Source of the DNA: Salipiger marinus
Lineage (GTDB): Bacteria; Pseudomonadota; Alphaproteobacteria; Rhodobacterales; Rhodobacteraceae
Direction of reading: 5' to 3'
Assembly (NCBI RefSeq): GCF_900100085.1
Contig: NZ_FNEJ01000027.1
Coordinates: 1-64,000 of the forward strand
DNA: 64,000 nucleotides
In this document: piece by piece, positions 15,858 through 24,330 of the stretch
Position numbering within the stretch: the stretch's first letter is position 1
Layout of the letters: each line of letters opens with the position of its first letter
The notes under the pieces: model-generated
The model's database searches: none
What the model was told of the DNA's origin: nothing
What the model saw: only the letters and a program-made list of their open reading frames with translations
Made by a program: the position numbers and the translations under genes

Positions 15858-17984
15858 TCATTCGGCGGCGACCATCGACTGCTCTTCGTCCTCCGTGGCG
15901 TCTTCATCCTCGCCATCGCCGGCAAGGAATTCAGGCAAATCGTCCGCCTCCATGTCGACCCCGGCATCCACCGCGATATCGGCATCGCGATCCACCATGC
16001 GCAGTGGCGCCGGCAACCAGCCGGTTTCTGCCAGTAGCCGCTCGGCCTCTTTGGCCATATCGCCCTTCTTGAGGTGGTCGATGAGCTGGGCGGCCCGCTC
16101 GTCAGCGCCCTCGCGCACCGCCTCGATGATCCGGGGCTTGGTCACGCGACCGAGATAGTTGCCGACGGTCGGCCGCCACCCCACCGCCACCATGTCGAGG
16201 CCAGCTGCCCGCGCCAGCCGGTCGGCCTGGGACAGGCGCACGTCGAGCCCGTGCTGGCTGACGCCCATGCCGCCATAGGGGTTGGGCTTCTCGTGCTGGG
16301 CGTTGACGCCGAAGCTAACGCAATGGGCGAGCAACTCCATGCGGGTGTCGTCGTCCTGATCGACCAGCCAGTCCCAGAGCGCCGCATCGTCAGCCGGGAT
16401 ATGATCACCCCAGCGTTCGTGCCGCTCGGCGATGGCGCGCGCCGAGACGCTTTCGGCGAGGTCGTCGGCCTGCGCCGGGAAGTGAACCTCCCGGACATGA
16501 GCCTCGAGGCAGCCCTTGGGGGAATGCGGCAGGAAGCAATCGGTGACCAGTCGATGCAGCAGCGCCGTCATCGCGATATGCGGGTTCGTTGCCACGGCAT
16601 CGCGGAGCGCCAGCGTGCGATGTGCGGTCAGCTCGCTGACGAGGCGATCGGGCAGAGGCCGGATGGTCTCAAGCTCTTCGTCCTCCTCGGGTTCGGTCGC
16701 CGTACCGCCCACCGTGATGACAGCGCGCTTCTTACCACCAGACTCGCCGCCCTCGGGAGCACAACCATCGGTACCCTGCCCTTCCTGACCCTCCACCGTC
16801 TCGTCGTCGGTACGGACATAGCCGCGCTCGACGGCGAGCTGGCCGTCATGGCGGATACTGACGAAGACACCGGCGCGAGCCATCTGGTCGGCGTCATAGA
16901 CCATTGGCCGGGATTCCAGGGCATCCAGCGTTTCCTCGATCTCGCCGAGGCGCGCGTCCACCTCGTCGGGGAGTTCGCTGGCCTCGGCATATTCCGCTTC
17001 CAGCGCGTCGAACTCGTCCCGCAGCTTCTCACGCTCGGCACGCTCCTCGTCGGTCAGGTCGATGGTGGTGCCGGCCAGACGGCGCATGCCACTGGTATGG
17101 CCATAGGGGAAGTCCACGGCGACCTCGATCCACTTCCAGCCCTCGGCGGCGATGGTCTCCGCCTCGGCCTTCAGCTTCTCGCCCGCCAGCCGGTCGAGCA
17201 GCACCGGGTCCTGGAGCCAGCCGCCATCGTCCCGCTGGAAGAGATCGCGCAGCACATAGCCGCCGGCCGCCTCGTAAGCCTCGATGCCGACGAAGAGCGC
17301 CCGCTTGTCGGAGGCCCGGACGGTGGTCTCGGTCAGCATACGACGGATGGTATATGGCTCTTTCTGCCAGCCATCCTTGATCGCCTCCCAGACCTGTTCC
17401 TGCCGGACGTGATCCTCGGAGATCGTGAAGGCCATGAGCTGTTCCAGCGTCATTCCGTCCTCGGCATAGACTTCGAGCAGCACGGGCGAGACCGAGACCA
17501 GGCGCAGGCGCTGCTTCACCACCTTGCTGTCAACGAAAAAGGCCGCGGCGATCTCCTCCTCGCTCATGCCCTTGTCGCGCAGCACCTGGAAGGCGCGGAA
17601 CTGGTCGAGCGGATGCAGCGGCGCGCGCTCGATATTCTCGGCAAGCGAGACCTCGTCGATCAGGATGTCGTCGCTGGCATCCGAAACGATGCAGGGCACC
17701 GGCGTGGTCTTGTTGAGGCGCTTCTGTTTGACCAGCAGTTCCAGCGCACGATAGCGGCGGCCGCCAGCCGGCACCTCGAAGAGGCCGGTTTCCTGCCCCT
17801 TCGCATCGAGCTCGGGTCGGACATGCAGGGACTGGATCAGCCCGCGGCGGGCGATGGACCCGGCCAGTTCCTCGACCGAGATGCCGGCCTTCACCCGCCG
17901 GACGTTGGACTGGCTGAGCACCAGCTTGTTGAAGGGGATGTCGCGCGAGGACGACAGGGTGATTTTCTGCGTGGCAGTGGCCAT
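15858..17984 (-). CDS. ParB/RepB/Spo0J-family protein (708 residues)
   Basis: A long ParB-like protein. Residues ~15-120 form the ParB N-terminal nuclease/CTPase-like domain (PFNKLVLSQSNVRRVKAGIS; the GRRYRALELLVKQ and ENIERAPLHPLDQFRAFQ motifs). Residues ~130-200 are a KorB-type helix-turn-helix (GMSEEEIAAAFFVDSKVVKQRL). The remaining ~450 residues contain an acidic coiled region and a C-terminal part found in proteins of integrative elements and plasmids. It is about twice the length of a chromosomal ParB and no parA is visible, so a regulatory or maintenance role is likelier than classical partition. A structured leader (17985-18082) precedes it. Confidence 0.88.
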   Translation of the reverse strand: MATATQKITLSSSRDIPFNKLVLSQSNVRRVKAGISVEELAGSIARRGLIQSLHVRPELDAKGQETGLFEVPAGGRRYRALELLVKQKRLNKTTPVPCIVSDASDDILIDEVSLAENIERAPLHPLDQFRAFQVLRDKGMSEEEIAAAFFVDSKVVKQRLRLVSVSPVLLEVYAEDGMTLEQLMAFTISEDHVRQEQVWEAIKDGWQKEPYTIRRMLTETTVRASDKRALFVGIEAYEAAGGYVLRDLFQRDDGGWLQDPVLLDRLAGEKLKAEAETIAAEGWKWIEVAVDFPYGHTSGMRRLAGTTIDLTDEERAEREKLRDEFDALEAEYAEASELPDEVDARLGEIEETLDALESRPMVYDADQMARAGVFVSIRHDGQLAVERGYVRTDDETVEGQEGQGTDGCAPEGGESGGKKRAVITVGGTATEPEEDEELETIRPLPDRLVSELTAHRTLALRDAVATNPHIAMTALLHRLVTDCFLPHSPKGCLEAHVREVHFPAQADDLAESVSARAIAERHERWGDHIPADDAALWDWLVDQDDDTRMELLAHCVSFGVNAQHEKPNPYGGMGVSQHGLDVRLSQADRLARAAGLDMVAVGWRPTVGNYLGRVTKPRIIEAVREGADERAAQLIDHLKKGDMAKEAERLLAETGWLPAPLRMVDRDADIAVDAGVDMEADDLPEFLAGDGEDEDATEDEEQSMVAAE

Positions 17985-18082
17985 GTCAGTGTCTCCATGA
18001 CGGACGCCGGGGAGCCTCTCTCTCCGGCAACCAGCCCGTCACGAAACCCCCACCCTCCTTTCCCTCTCACGGCCGAGCCGCG
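17985..18082 (-). promoter_or_regulatory. Structured 5' leader shared with ardC
   Basis: On the minus strand the leader contains TTTCGTGACGGGCTGG, then an inner hairpin GCCGGAGAG..CTCCCCGGC, then TCCGTC closing the outer GACGG/CCGTC stem, then GGAGAC before the ATG. The leader of ardC (20055-20146) has the same blocks in the same order and spacing. The ribosome-binding site lies right after the outer stem, so translational or transcriptional control by a common factor is possible. Confidence 0.5.
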
Positions 18083-18100
18083 GATGAACGCGCAGACCCA

Positions 18101-18589
18101 TCAGAGCTCGCCGCGGGCACGCAGGCTGGTCTCCCGGCCAGCACCGGTGATGATGTGGTCGTGCAGCACTACCCCCAGAGACGCACAGGCCTTCCCGATT
18201 TCTTTCGTCATCGCGAGATCGGCGGACGACGGCTCGGGATCACCGGCCGGATGATTGTGGACGATGATCAGCGCCGAGGCATTGAGCGCCAGGCAGCACC
18301 GCAGCATCTCCCGGGGATAGACCGGGACATGATCGACGGTGCCGACGGCGAGGCATTCTTCGGAGATCAGCCGGTTCCTCCGGTCGAGATAGAGGACATG
18401 GAAGCGCTCCACATCGCCCCTGATGGTGAGCGCGCAATAGTCGAGCACCGCCTGCCAGGACGTCAGGACAGGGTTCTGGTTGAGGTGACGCAGCAGGATC
18501 TGCCGGGCCTCATAGACTACGGCCTGCTCCTGGGCAGAGAAGCGGAGTCTCTGCGGTTCGACGGCGGGTGTTCTCATCTTTCGTGTCAT
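18101..18589 (-). CDS. RadC-like JAB-domain protein
   Basis: A 162-residue protein of the RadC/JAB family. The zinc metalloprotease-like motif is present in full: the His pair with Ser and Asp in VHNHPAGDPEPSSADLAMT, preceded by the upstream strand RFHVLYLDRRNRLI. ATG at 18589 follows a GGAGG site; a longer frame is less likely. These short RadC proteins (often called DNA repair proteins) are typical of plasmids and integrative elements, where their role is unproven; anti-restriction or DNA-processing roles have been suggested. It lies downstream of DUF2958 and upstream of the ParB-like gene. Confidence 0.88.
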   Translation of the reverse strand: MTRKMRTPAVEPQRLRFSAQEQAVVYEARQILLRHLNQNPVLTSWQAVLDYCALTIRGDVERFHVLYLDRRNRLISEECLAVGTVDHVPVYPREMLRCCLALNASALIIVHNHPAGDPEPSSADLAMTKEIGKACASLGVVLHDHIITGAGRETSLRARGEL

Positions 18590-18699
18590 GGTCCTGTCCT
18601 CCAACGGGCAGTCGGCCGGGCGCCGAGCTTTCACCGCGTCACGAGGAGGAGCGCCGCCCTCTTCCTGCGAAGAGAGCAGCGCCGAAGCTGCAGAACCCC

Positions 18700-19095
18700 T
18701 CAGGAACGCGGAGGCTCCGTGTCGGGTCGTGTCCCACCTGACAGGCGGCCCGAGCGATAAAGCAGGCGCTCGGCATCGCGAATGCTGCCGGTTTCGCGGG
18801 CGGCCTTGGCCCAGACCGAGATCGGAAAATCGCCCGTGAACAGCAGATCCCGCTCGATACCCATGCCGAAGGGCAGCCGAATGGAGCGCAGTTCGTTGAG
18901 GCTCCAGGAGCCAAGCTCCGGGTAGCCAATGTCGGCCAGGCCAAACATGATGTCGCCGTCCTCGTCGAGCTCGGTCGCGAGCCAGACACCGGCGCCGAAG
19001 GGATTGAAGAACTTCACGACCGGAATGTGGTCGGTATCAGCCTGGCAACCATTGGCCAAAAGCTGCGCGCGTTGTGACGCCGTCAGGAGGATCAT
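18700..19095 (-). CDS. DUF2958 protein
   Basis: A 131-residue protein matching the DUF2958 family: it begins MILLTASQRAQLLANG and contains VKFFNPFGAGVWLATELDED, the FGLADIGYPELGSWSLNEL block and LPFGMGIERDL. The family is nearly confined to plasmids and integrative elements and usually sits beside ardC and radC, as here. The start overlaps the ardC stop (ATGA at 19092-19095), so the two are translated together. Biochemical function is unknown. Confidence 0.88.
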   Translation of the reverse strand: MILLTASQRAQLLANGCQADTDHIPVVKFFNPFGAGVWLATELDEDGDIMFGLADIGYPELGSWSLNELRSIRLPFGMGIERDLLFTGDFPISVWAKAARETGSIRDAERLLYRSGRLSGGTRPDTEPPRS

Positions 19096-20054
19096 GCCGC
19101 AGCCCTCCCGTCGGTCGAGGTTTGCTCTGCGGCGGCGCTGCCATTCTCCGGCAGATGGGCGAGCAGCCAGTCGGCCGCCTTGCTGGCCTGCGAGGCGGCA
19201 CGGACGATGGCGCGGGAATTTTCGCGCATCACCTCCAGCCACGAACCGACGTAATCGGCATGACGGACAGTCGGGATGATACCGAGAGACGCGCAACAGA
19301 ACGCACTCGAAATCTCGGCGATCAGTTCCTCGAAGGCATATTTCTTCGTGCCGAAACCGCCTGAGAGATCCCGAGACAGTCGGGAGCTGTGCCCCGTGGC
19401 GTGCCCCATCTCATGCAGCGCCGTGCGGTGCCAGTTGATCGGCTCGAAATACGCCTGCGGAGGCGGCACCTGCACATAATCCTGCGAGGGAACATAAAAG
19501 GCGCGGTTGCCGCCGATCCGCAAGTCGATACCGGTCGCCGCGATCAATGCCTCGACCCGCGGCTCGATCAGCCCGGGCGGCGGTGGCGGTGCCTCGACGG
19601 CGATGTCGTCGGGCAGCCCCTCGCATTGCGCCGCATTGAACACGGTAAAGCGCTTCAGGAACGGGATGCTGTTGGCGGCTTCCCCAGTCTCCCGAGCACG
19701 GCGCTTCTCGTCTTCAGGCGTGAAACGGTCGGCATAGACGACGGTCGTGCCCCGCTCGCCCTTGCGGACATTGCCGCCAAGCGACAACGCCTGGCGGAAC
19801 GTCAGCCAGTGCTGGGTTGGATAGCCCTGCTGGATGACCGCGCCCCAGAGGATCAGGACATTGATCCCGGAGTATTGCCGACCTGTGCTGGCGTTGCGCG
19901 GCATGGTGAGCGGCGCCTCCGCCGCCGCCGTTCCCCAGGGCTGAATCCAGGGCAGCCGGCCGTCCTCCAGTTCGGCGATGATCTTGTCGGTGATGTCGTC
20001 ATAAAGGTTCGTGCGCGGGCCGCTCTTGCGGGCAGCGCGATGCTCTCTCGCCAT
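19092..20054 (-). CDS. ardC: ArdC-like anti-restriction protein
   Basis: A 320-residue protein with the ArdC N-terminal ssDNA-binding domain (residues ~15-140: YDDITDKIIAELEDGRLPWI and STGRQYSGINVLILW) and a C-terminal zincin-like metallopeptidase domain. The latter has the motif HRTALHEMGHATGH (near residue 212) and the downstream FEELIAEISSAF glutamate. ArdC proteins protect incoming single-stranded plasmid DNA from restriction after conjugation. It heads the leftward maintenance block and carries the structured leader also seen before the ParB-like gene. Confidence 0.92.
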   Translation of the reverse strand: MAREHRAARKSGPRTNLYDDITDKIIAELEDGRLPWIQPWGTAAAEAPLTMPRNASTGRQYSGINVLILWGAVIQQGYPTQHWLTFRQALSLGGNVRKGERGTTVVYADRFTPEDEKRRARETGEAANSIPFLKRFTVFNAAQCEGLPDDIAVEAPPPPPGLIEPRVEALIAATGIDLRIGGNRAFYVPSQDYVQVPPPQAYFEPINWHRTALHEMGHATGHSSRLSRDLSGGFGTKKYAFEELIAEISSAFCCASLGIIPTVRHADYVGSWLEVMRENSRAIVRAASQASKAADWLLAHLPENGSAAAEQTSTDGRAAA

Positions 20055-20146
20055 CGGATTGATCTCCGCGACGGGCGCCGGAGGCCTCTCCTCCAGCCCT
20101 CAACCCGTCACGGAAAACCCGCCCGCACTTTCACTCTCAGGGGGCG
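20055..20146 (-). promoter_or_regulatory. Structured 5' leader of ardC
   Basis: On the minus strand: GAGAGTGAAAGTG, GGGTTTTCCGTGACGGG, then GAGGAGAGGCCTCC (an inner hairpin), then GGCGCCCGTCGCGGAG before the ATG. The GTGACGGG/CCCGTCGC arms can pair. This is the same order of elements as in the leader at 17985-18082. The radC leader (18590-18657) has the CGTGACG and GGCGCCCG blocks only. Confidence 0.5.
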
Positions 20147-20329
20147 TTGCGGGGTCTCCCCGCTGATGGGGGTGCGTCGGCAACGCCAGTGCCGACCAGG
20201 GGGAAGGCTTTCCCCTCCCGGCTATTCACCGGGGGTTTTAAAGACTAGAACTGGATATCTCTGGACGTCGTGGGAGCAGGCTTGAAACGCTCAATCGGCG
20301 TACCCCAATTGAGTTGACGGAACGAAGTT

Positions 20330-21724
20330 TTGAGAGCGCTACCGCAATGGGAATTCAGCATTTATGCGCTGTCCCTCCCCAAGGGGCATGGGTTCGGAAA
20401 CCGGCCCCCTGTCGGCGCATGGCTAAGCGAAGACGGTCTCTCATGCGGCATTCTCAGGCACGATCTGAACGATCGCTCCTTTGGGGTGCTGGTCATGCGG
20501 CGGCGAACCGACCGAGTCTGGACGTTGACGGCCGAGCGTGAAGGCTATGCCACTGAAAAGGAAGCCCTCGCCCAGTTGACGCCTCTCCTGAAAGACGGAG
20601 AGTCTCCGGAACCTGTTCCACCCGGCGTCATGCAGCGGCCCGCGCTTTATGATCTGGAAGGGAGGACGGCGAGCGAAGTGTTCGCAACGTTGACGCTGCC
20701 GTCCCATCACCCCGCGGCATGGACGCTCAACCAGCTCTATCTCGCGCTTCCAAAGCCAGATCGAAACTGGGCAGGTGATTGCCAGACGAATAACTTTCAC
20801 ACGCGGTTGTGGGAGGCGCAGTTGCTGGCGACGTTTCGCGAGCAGGGATTGCTCGTGACCCAACCATATGAGTCCCCGGATTTCCGCATCGAGAACAGGC
20901 ATGGCGGTTCGGCATGGGTGGAAGCCGTGACGGCCAATCCGGCAGATCCTTACAACCATGTGAACGCGCCTCCGAGCGCCTTGCCAGCCGACCGGGAAGA
21001 GGCGTTTTTCGGCGCCGGAGCTTTGCGCTTTGCCAAAACGATCGGCAACAAGCTTGCTCGCAATTACGATCAATTGCCGCATGTAAAGGGTCAGCCCTTC
21101 GCCCTGGCGATTGCGGACTTTCAGGCACCGGCATCAATGATCTGGAGCCGGGAAGGACTGATCGGATATCTTTATGGCGAGGGCGCAGAAGAGGTTGAAA
21201 TCGACGGGCGCATGCATGCGCGTCCGACGAAGGCATCCCACCTCAAGGGCAAGGCAAGATTTCCCGCCGGCCTGTTTGCCGATGCGGGCCACGCCGAGCT
21301 CTCCGCAGTAATCTTTTCGAACGCGTGTTCGATGGCCAAGCTCAACCGCGTTGCGGTATCGGGTCAGGGCGCACCGAGTGGACTGCGATACATGCGGATT
21401 GGCAACTTCTTTGACAGGACGCCGGGCGCTCTCAGGGGCATCCCTTTCTGCCTGGATGTGACCAGCGATGAATATCGCAACCTTTGGCCGATAGGGAGTG
21501 AGCCGTGGTCGGCTGAAATCGAGGTTTTTCACAATCCGTTCGCGCACCACCCCTTGCCATTTGAGCTTCTGCCGGAGGCAACACACTGGTTCGACCAAGA
21601 CGGTGAGACGGTGTGTCGAAGTTTTTACGAAACCTCGATCCTTTGGTCCCAGACACTGATCCAAAACGACACGGATCCACCGCCGACCCTGGAGCAACTG
21701 ATGTCGAAGGGTCCAAAGGCGTGA
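20330..21724 (+). CDS. Hypothetical protein with nuclease-like core (defence-island type)
   Basis: A 464-residue soluble protein. The central region NFHTRLWEAQLLATFREQG, SPDFRIENRHGG and AWVEAVTANP has the spacing of a PD-(D/E)xK fold (Glu near 162, Asp near 184, Glu near 198), although the last position is not the usual Lys. Similar proteins are annotated with the uninformative name 'glycosaminoglycan attachment site' and occur in defence islands; I infer the link from memory of that family. No ATG is available near the 5' end, so TTG at 20330 is used, just after an in-frame stop. It is alone on its transcript, at the border of the ardC block. Confidence 0.6.
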   Translation: MRALPQWEFSIYALSLPKGHGFGNRPPVGAWLSEDGLSCGILRHDLNDRSFGVLVMRRRTDRVWTLTAEREGYATEKEALAQLTPLLKDGESPEPVPPGVMQRPALYDLEGRTASEVFATLTLPSHHPAAWTLNQLYLALPKPDRNWAGDCQTNNFHTRLWEAQLLATFREQGLLVTQPYESPDFRIENRHGGSAWVEAVTANPADPYNHVNAPPSALPADREEAFFGAGALRFAKTIGNKLARNYDQLPHVKGQPFALAIADFQAPASMIWSREGLIGYLYGEGAEEVEIDGRMHARPTKASHLKGKARFPAGLFADAGHAELSAVIFSNACSMAKLNRVAVSGQGAPSGLRYMRIGNFFDRTPGALRGIPFCLDVTSDEYRNLWPIGSEPWSAEIEVFHNPFAHHPLPFELLPEATHWFDQDGETVCRSFYETSILWSQTLIQNDTDPPPTLEQLMSKGPKA

Positions 21725-21961
21725 AAGACTTCATGCCGAATGCACCGAAGGTGCTCGCATTCGATCACCCGAGGATGTTTGCGACCCGAAGTACGCCTTA
21801 TGCACGACCACCCAGGCACGGGTTCCCTACCCCTTCACATGCTGCAGACAGTCTCCCGGATCCAACGCTCCCGTCCGATTTGCGCGCCATGCTATCCGCT
21901 TCCCCGCCAACCCGCTGCGCGCCCTTCTCCCAACTATGCCATCGTGCTTCACTCCGGGATC

Positions 21962-22225
21962 ATGAACACGGCGTTTCTCTTGATAGCAATGTATTCCGGG
22001 CGACCGATCATTCCTGCGGAGGATGTCGCCAGGGATTTTTTCGGTCTGAGTACTGACAAGTTCATCCGCAAAGTCTCGGCCGGTTCCATCGCCCTCCCCC
22101 TCGTCCGCATGGAAGCGTCGCAGAAATGCGCCAAAGGCGTCCATATCGACGATCTGGCCGAATACCTCGACAAGAGGCGGGCTGCAGCCGTCAAGGAATG
22201 CCTGCAACTGCAGGGCCTTCGGTAG
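21962..22225 (+). CDS. PrtN-like (pyocin activator family) regulator
   Basis: An 87-residue protein matching the pyocin activator PrtN family: MNTAFLLIAMYSGRPIIPAE, then DFFGLSTDKFIRKVSAG and HIDDLAEYLDKRRAAA. The fold is a small DNA-binding helix-turn-helix-like domain. ATG at 21962 follows a CGGGA site; the longer frame upstream has no conserved sequence. No pyocin or prophage genes are nearby, so it is presumably a stand-alone regulator or excisionase-like factor for the island. Confidence 0.8.
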   Translation: MNTAFLLIAMYSGRPIIPAEDVARDFFGLSTDKFIRKVSAGSIALPLVRMEASQKCAKGVHIDDLAEYLDKRRAAAVKECLQLQGLR

Positions 22226-22320
22226 GCATGTTCCCCTTTGAAACTCGCCGAAGGCGAGGCTGATACCCTTGGCGCGAAGCCACCACCCTCCTCAGCTCGC
22301 TCAATAGCACGGATTGAATT

Positions 22321-22350
22321 CTGTCAGAAAACTGCGTATATTTCTGACAG
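22321..22350. promoter_or_regulatory. Perfect palindrome operator upstream of abiEi
   Basis: CTGTCAGAAA and TTTCTGACAG are perfect 10-bp inverted repeats separated by 10 bases, ending 10 bases before the AbiEi start codon and overlapping the start of the ribosome-binding site. AbiEi antitoxins are known to repress their own operon by binding inverted repeats upstream, so this is the expected operator. Confidence 0.8.
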
Positions 22351-22360
22351 GAGAACGATC

Positions 22361-22954
22361 ATGCAGCACCTTGCAGAACAGATATTGACCCATGCAGAGG
22401 GACTTCCGGAAGGAGCGCCAATTGCCGCAAAGGGCCTGCTGCACCTCGGCAGCCGTGCCGGTGTGGACCAGGCCTTGTCGCGACTTGCCGAGCGCGGCGA
22501 GCTGATCCGTGCCGGGCGCGGAGTTTACCTGCGACCGATCAAAAGCCGGTTTGGAACGCGCGCGCCGTCCGTAGAACAGGCCGTCGAGGCCCTCGCGGCG
22601 CAACGTGGCGAAGTCATCGTTCCAACCGGCGCCGCCGAAGCGAATGCACTCGGCCTGACCACGCAAGTGCCTGTTCGATCCGTGTACCTGACCTCGGGTC
22701 GCAGCCGCACGCTATCATTGGGCAAACAACTCGTCGAACTGCGCCACGCCCCCCGATGGCAGCTTGCCCTAGGGAAGAGGCCGGCAGGCAGTGCTGTTCG
22801 CGCCCTGGCCTGGCTCGGACCGGAACAGGCGGAAGCCGCGCTCAGATCGCTGAAGCAGAAACTGCCCGCAGCGGCCTTTGACGAATTGGTAACCGCTGCA
22901 CCGCAGTTCCCGACCTGGCTTGCACGCAGTGTCGGAAAGGCGGCGCATGTCTGA
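22361..22954 (+). CDS. AbiEi-type antitoxin (DUF6088 family), type IV toxin-antitoxin
   Basis: A 197-residue protein. The N-terminal winged helix (LAEQILTHAEGLPEGAPIAAKGLLHLGSRAG begins it; then ALSRLAERGELIRAGRGVYL) is the AbiEi DNA-binding domain. The C-terminal half contains VPTGAAEANALGLT and SVYLTSGRSRTLSLG. In AbiE systems this protein represses the operon and counteracts the nucleotidyltransferase toxin. ATG at 22361 has the strong site AGGAG 7 bases upstream. It overlaps the toxin gene by 8 bases. Confidence 0.88.
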   Translation: MQHLAEQILTHAEGLPEGAPIAAKGLLHLGSRAGVDQALSRLAERGELIRAGRGVYLRPIKSRFGTRAPSVEQAVEALAAQRGEVIVPTGAAEANALGLTTQVPVRSVYLTSGRSRTLSLGKQLVELRHAPRWQLALGKRPAGSAVRALAWLGPEQAEAALRSLKQKLPAAAFDELVTAAPQFPTWLARSVGKAAHV

Positions 22955-23990
22955 GCCCTTCCTGTCTTTGTCGTCTGAAGACCGCAAGGAAGCCCTGGCC
23001 GTTTCTGCAGATCGCTCCGGGCGGCCCGCGCACCTGCTCGAAAAGGATGTCTGGGTTGTCTGGGCCCTTCAGACCCTCTTCAGATCCAAGCTCGGTGAGC
23101 ACCTCGTCTTCAAGGGCGGAACATCCCTTTCCAAAGCCTATGACGTGATCCAGCGCTTCTCCGAAGATGTTGATCTGACCTATGACATTCGAGCAATTGC
23201 GCCCGATATGGTGGGCGCACGCGCCGAAGCCCTGCCAACCACACGCAGTGAGGAAAAGCGCTGGTCGAAAGCGGTCCGAAATCGATTGCCGAAATGGGTC
23301 GTCGAAACAACACAGCCCTTGATCCAGGACGCCATTGCAGCGCAAGGGCTGTCAGCCTCGACGCGGGCAGATGGCGACAAGCTTTTCATCGATTACGAGG
23401 CCGCCTCTTCTGGCTCCGGTTATGTCGCCCCTAGCGTGATGCTGGAATTCGGCGCGAGGTCGACGGGCGAACCGGCGAGCCTGCGTGACGTCGCCTGCGA
23501 CGCGAACAGGCTGATCGAGGGCGTGACCTTTCCGACCGCGACACCGCGCGTGATGCATGCCGAACGAACCTTTTGGGAGAAGGCCACGGCGATCCATGTC
23601 TTCTGCGTACAGGGACGGCTCCGCGGGGAGCGCTTCGCGCGCCATTGGCATGACCTGGTACGCCTCGACGATGCAGGCATCGCGGATGTGGCTATTTTGG
23701 ACCGCCCCCTCGCCTCTGCAGTGGCGCGGCACAAGCGCATGTTCTTTCCGGAGAAGTCGGCCGACGGAACGCCCGTGGACTATGAAGCCGCGGTTCATGG
23801 CAATCTGCAACTGGTCCCAAACGGAGAGGCTCGGACCGCGCTCGCGGCCGACTACGAGCATATGGTCGACGACGGCCTCCTGCTTGAAGACGCTGAGCGC
23901 TTTGACGACCTCATCGAACGTTGCGCAACCATTGCCGAGCGCGCAAACCGCACGGAAAGCAATCAACACATCCATACGCCCAATGTATAA
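22947..23990 (+). CDS. AbiEii-type nucleotidyltransferase toxin
   Basis: A 347-residue nucleotidyltransferase-fold protein. The active site is FKGGTSLSKAYDVIQRFSED followed by VDLTYD: the GG-TS motif and the DxD pair typical of AbiEii/MenT-like toxins. Conserved segments further on include RTFWEKATAIH and ARHWHDLVRL. Relatives modify tRNA 3' ends and arrest growth during phage infection. All catalytic positions look intact. It is translationally coupled to the antitoxin gene. Confidence 0.9.
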   Translation: MSEPFLSLSSEDRKEALAVSADRSGRPAHLLEKDVWVVWALQTLFRSKLGEHLVFKGGTSLSKAYDVIQRFSEDVDLTYDIRAIAPDMVGARAEALPTTRSEEKRWSKAVRNRLPKWVVETTQPLIQDAIAAQGLSASTRADGDKLFIDYEAASSGSGYVAPSVMLEFGARSTGEPASLRDVACDANRLIEGVTFPTATPRVMHAERTFWEKATAIHVFCVQGRLRGERFARHWHDLVRLDDAGIADVAILDRPLASAVARHKRMFFPEKSADGTPVDYEAAVHGNLQLVPNGEARTALAADYEHMVDDGLLLEDAERFDDLIERCATIAERANRTESNQHIHTPNV

Positions 23991-24330
23991 CCTTACAGGC
24001 GCATTTGGCTCCTTCCCAACCGATCACCTTGGAGATCAATGCTACATCTCATTTCGTCGAACCTGACGTTCGATCTTGGCGGCAACATGTCGATCGGGTA
24101 ATTGGTGACAGCGGACAAAGCTGCCATCTGTCCTGCCTGATGCGATGATGGCTTCAGGGCCGGTGCTGGACTGGCTGGCTCCGACCTGCCGCCGACCAAA
24201 ACGGACGTTCGTTGGCGTGCGAACAGGCCATGGCTGCTAATCGATCCAAAGCAAAGAAGCGCCCGCTTGGCGCGAAATACCGTCGATAGATCAGCCTCCT
24301 GGTGCTACATTGAAATAAGGAGGCAGCATC
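23991..24330. other. Intergenic stretch before the OLD nuclease gene
   Basis: About 340 bases. No conserved frame, hairpin terminator or repeat was recognised. The last 20 bases carry the AAGGAGG ribosome-binding site of the nuclease gene, and its promoter should be in this stretch. Confidence 0.4.

Noticed and set aside
15858-17984. Classical plasmid partition locus
   Set aside because: No ParA or replication initiator is visible, and the protein is far longer than ParB; plasmid status cannot be claimed.
16074-18254. 726-residue plus-strand frame opposite the ParB-like gene
   Set aside because: Mirror of the minus-strand gene, with no conserved domain.
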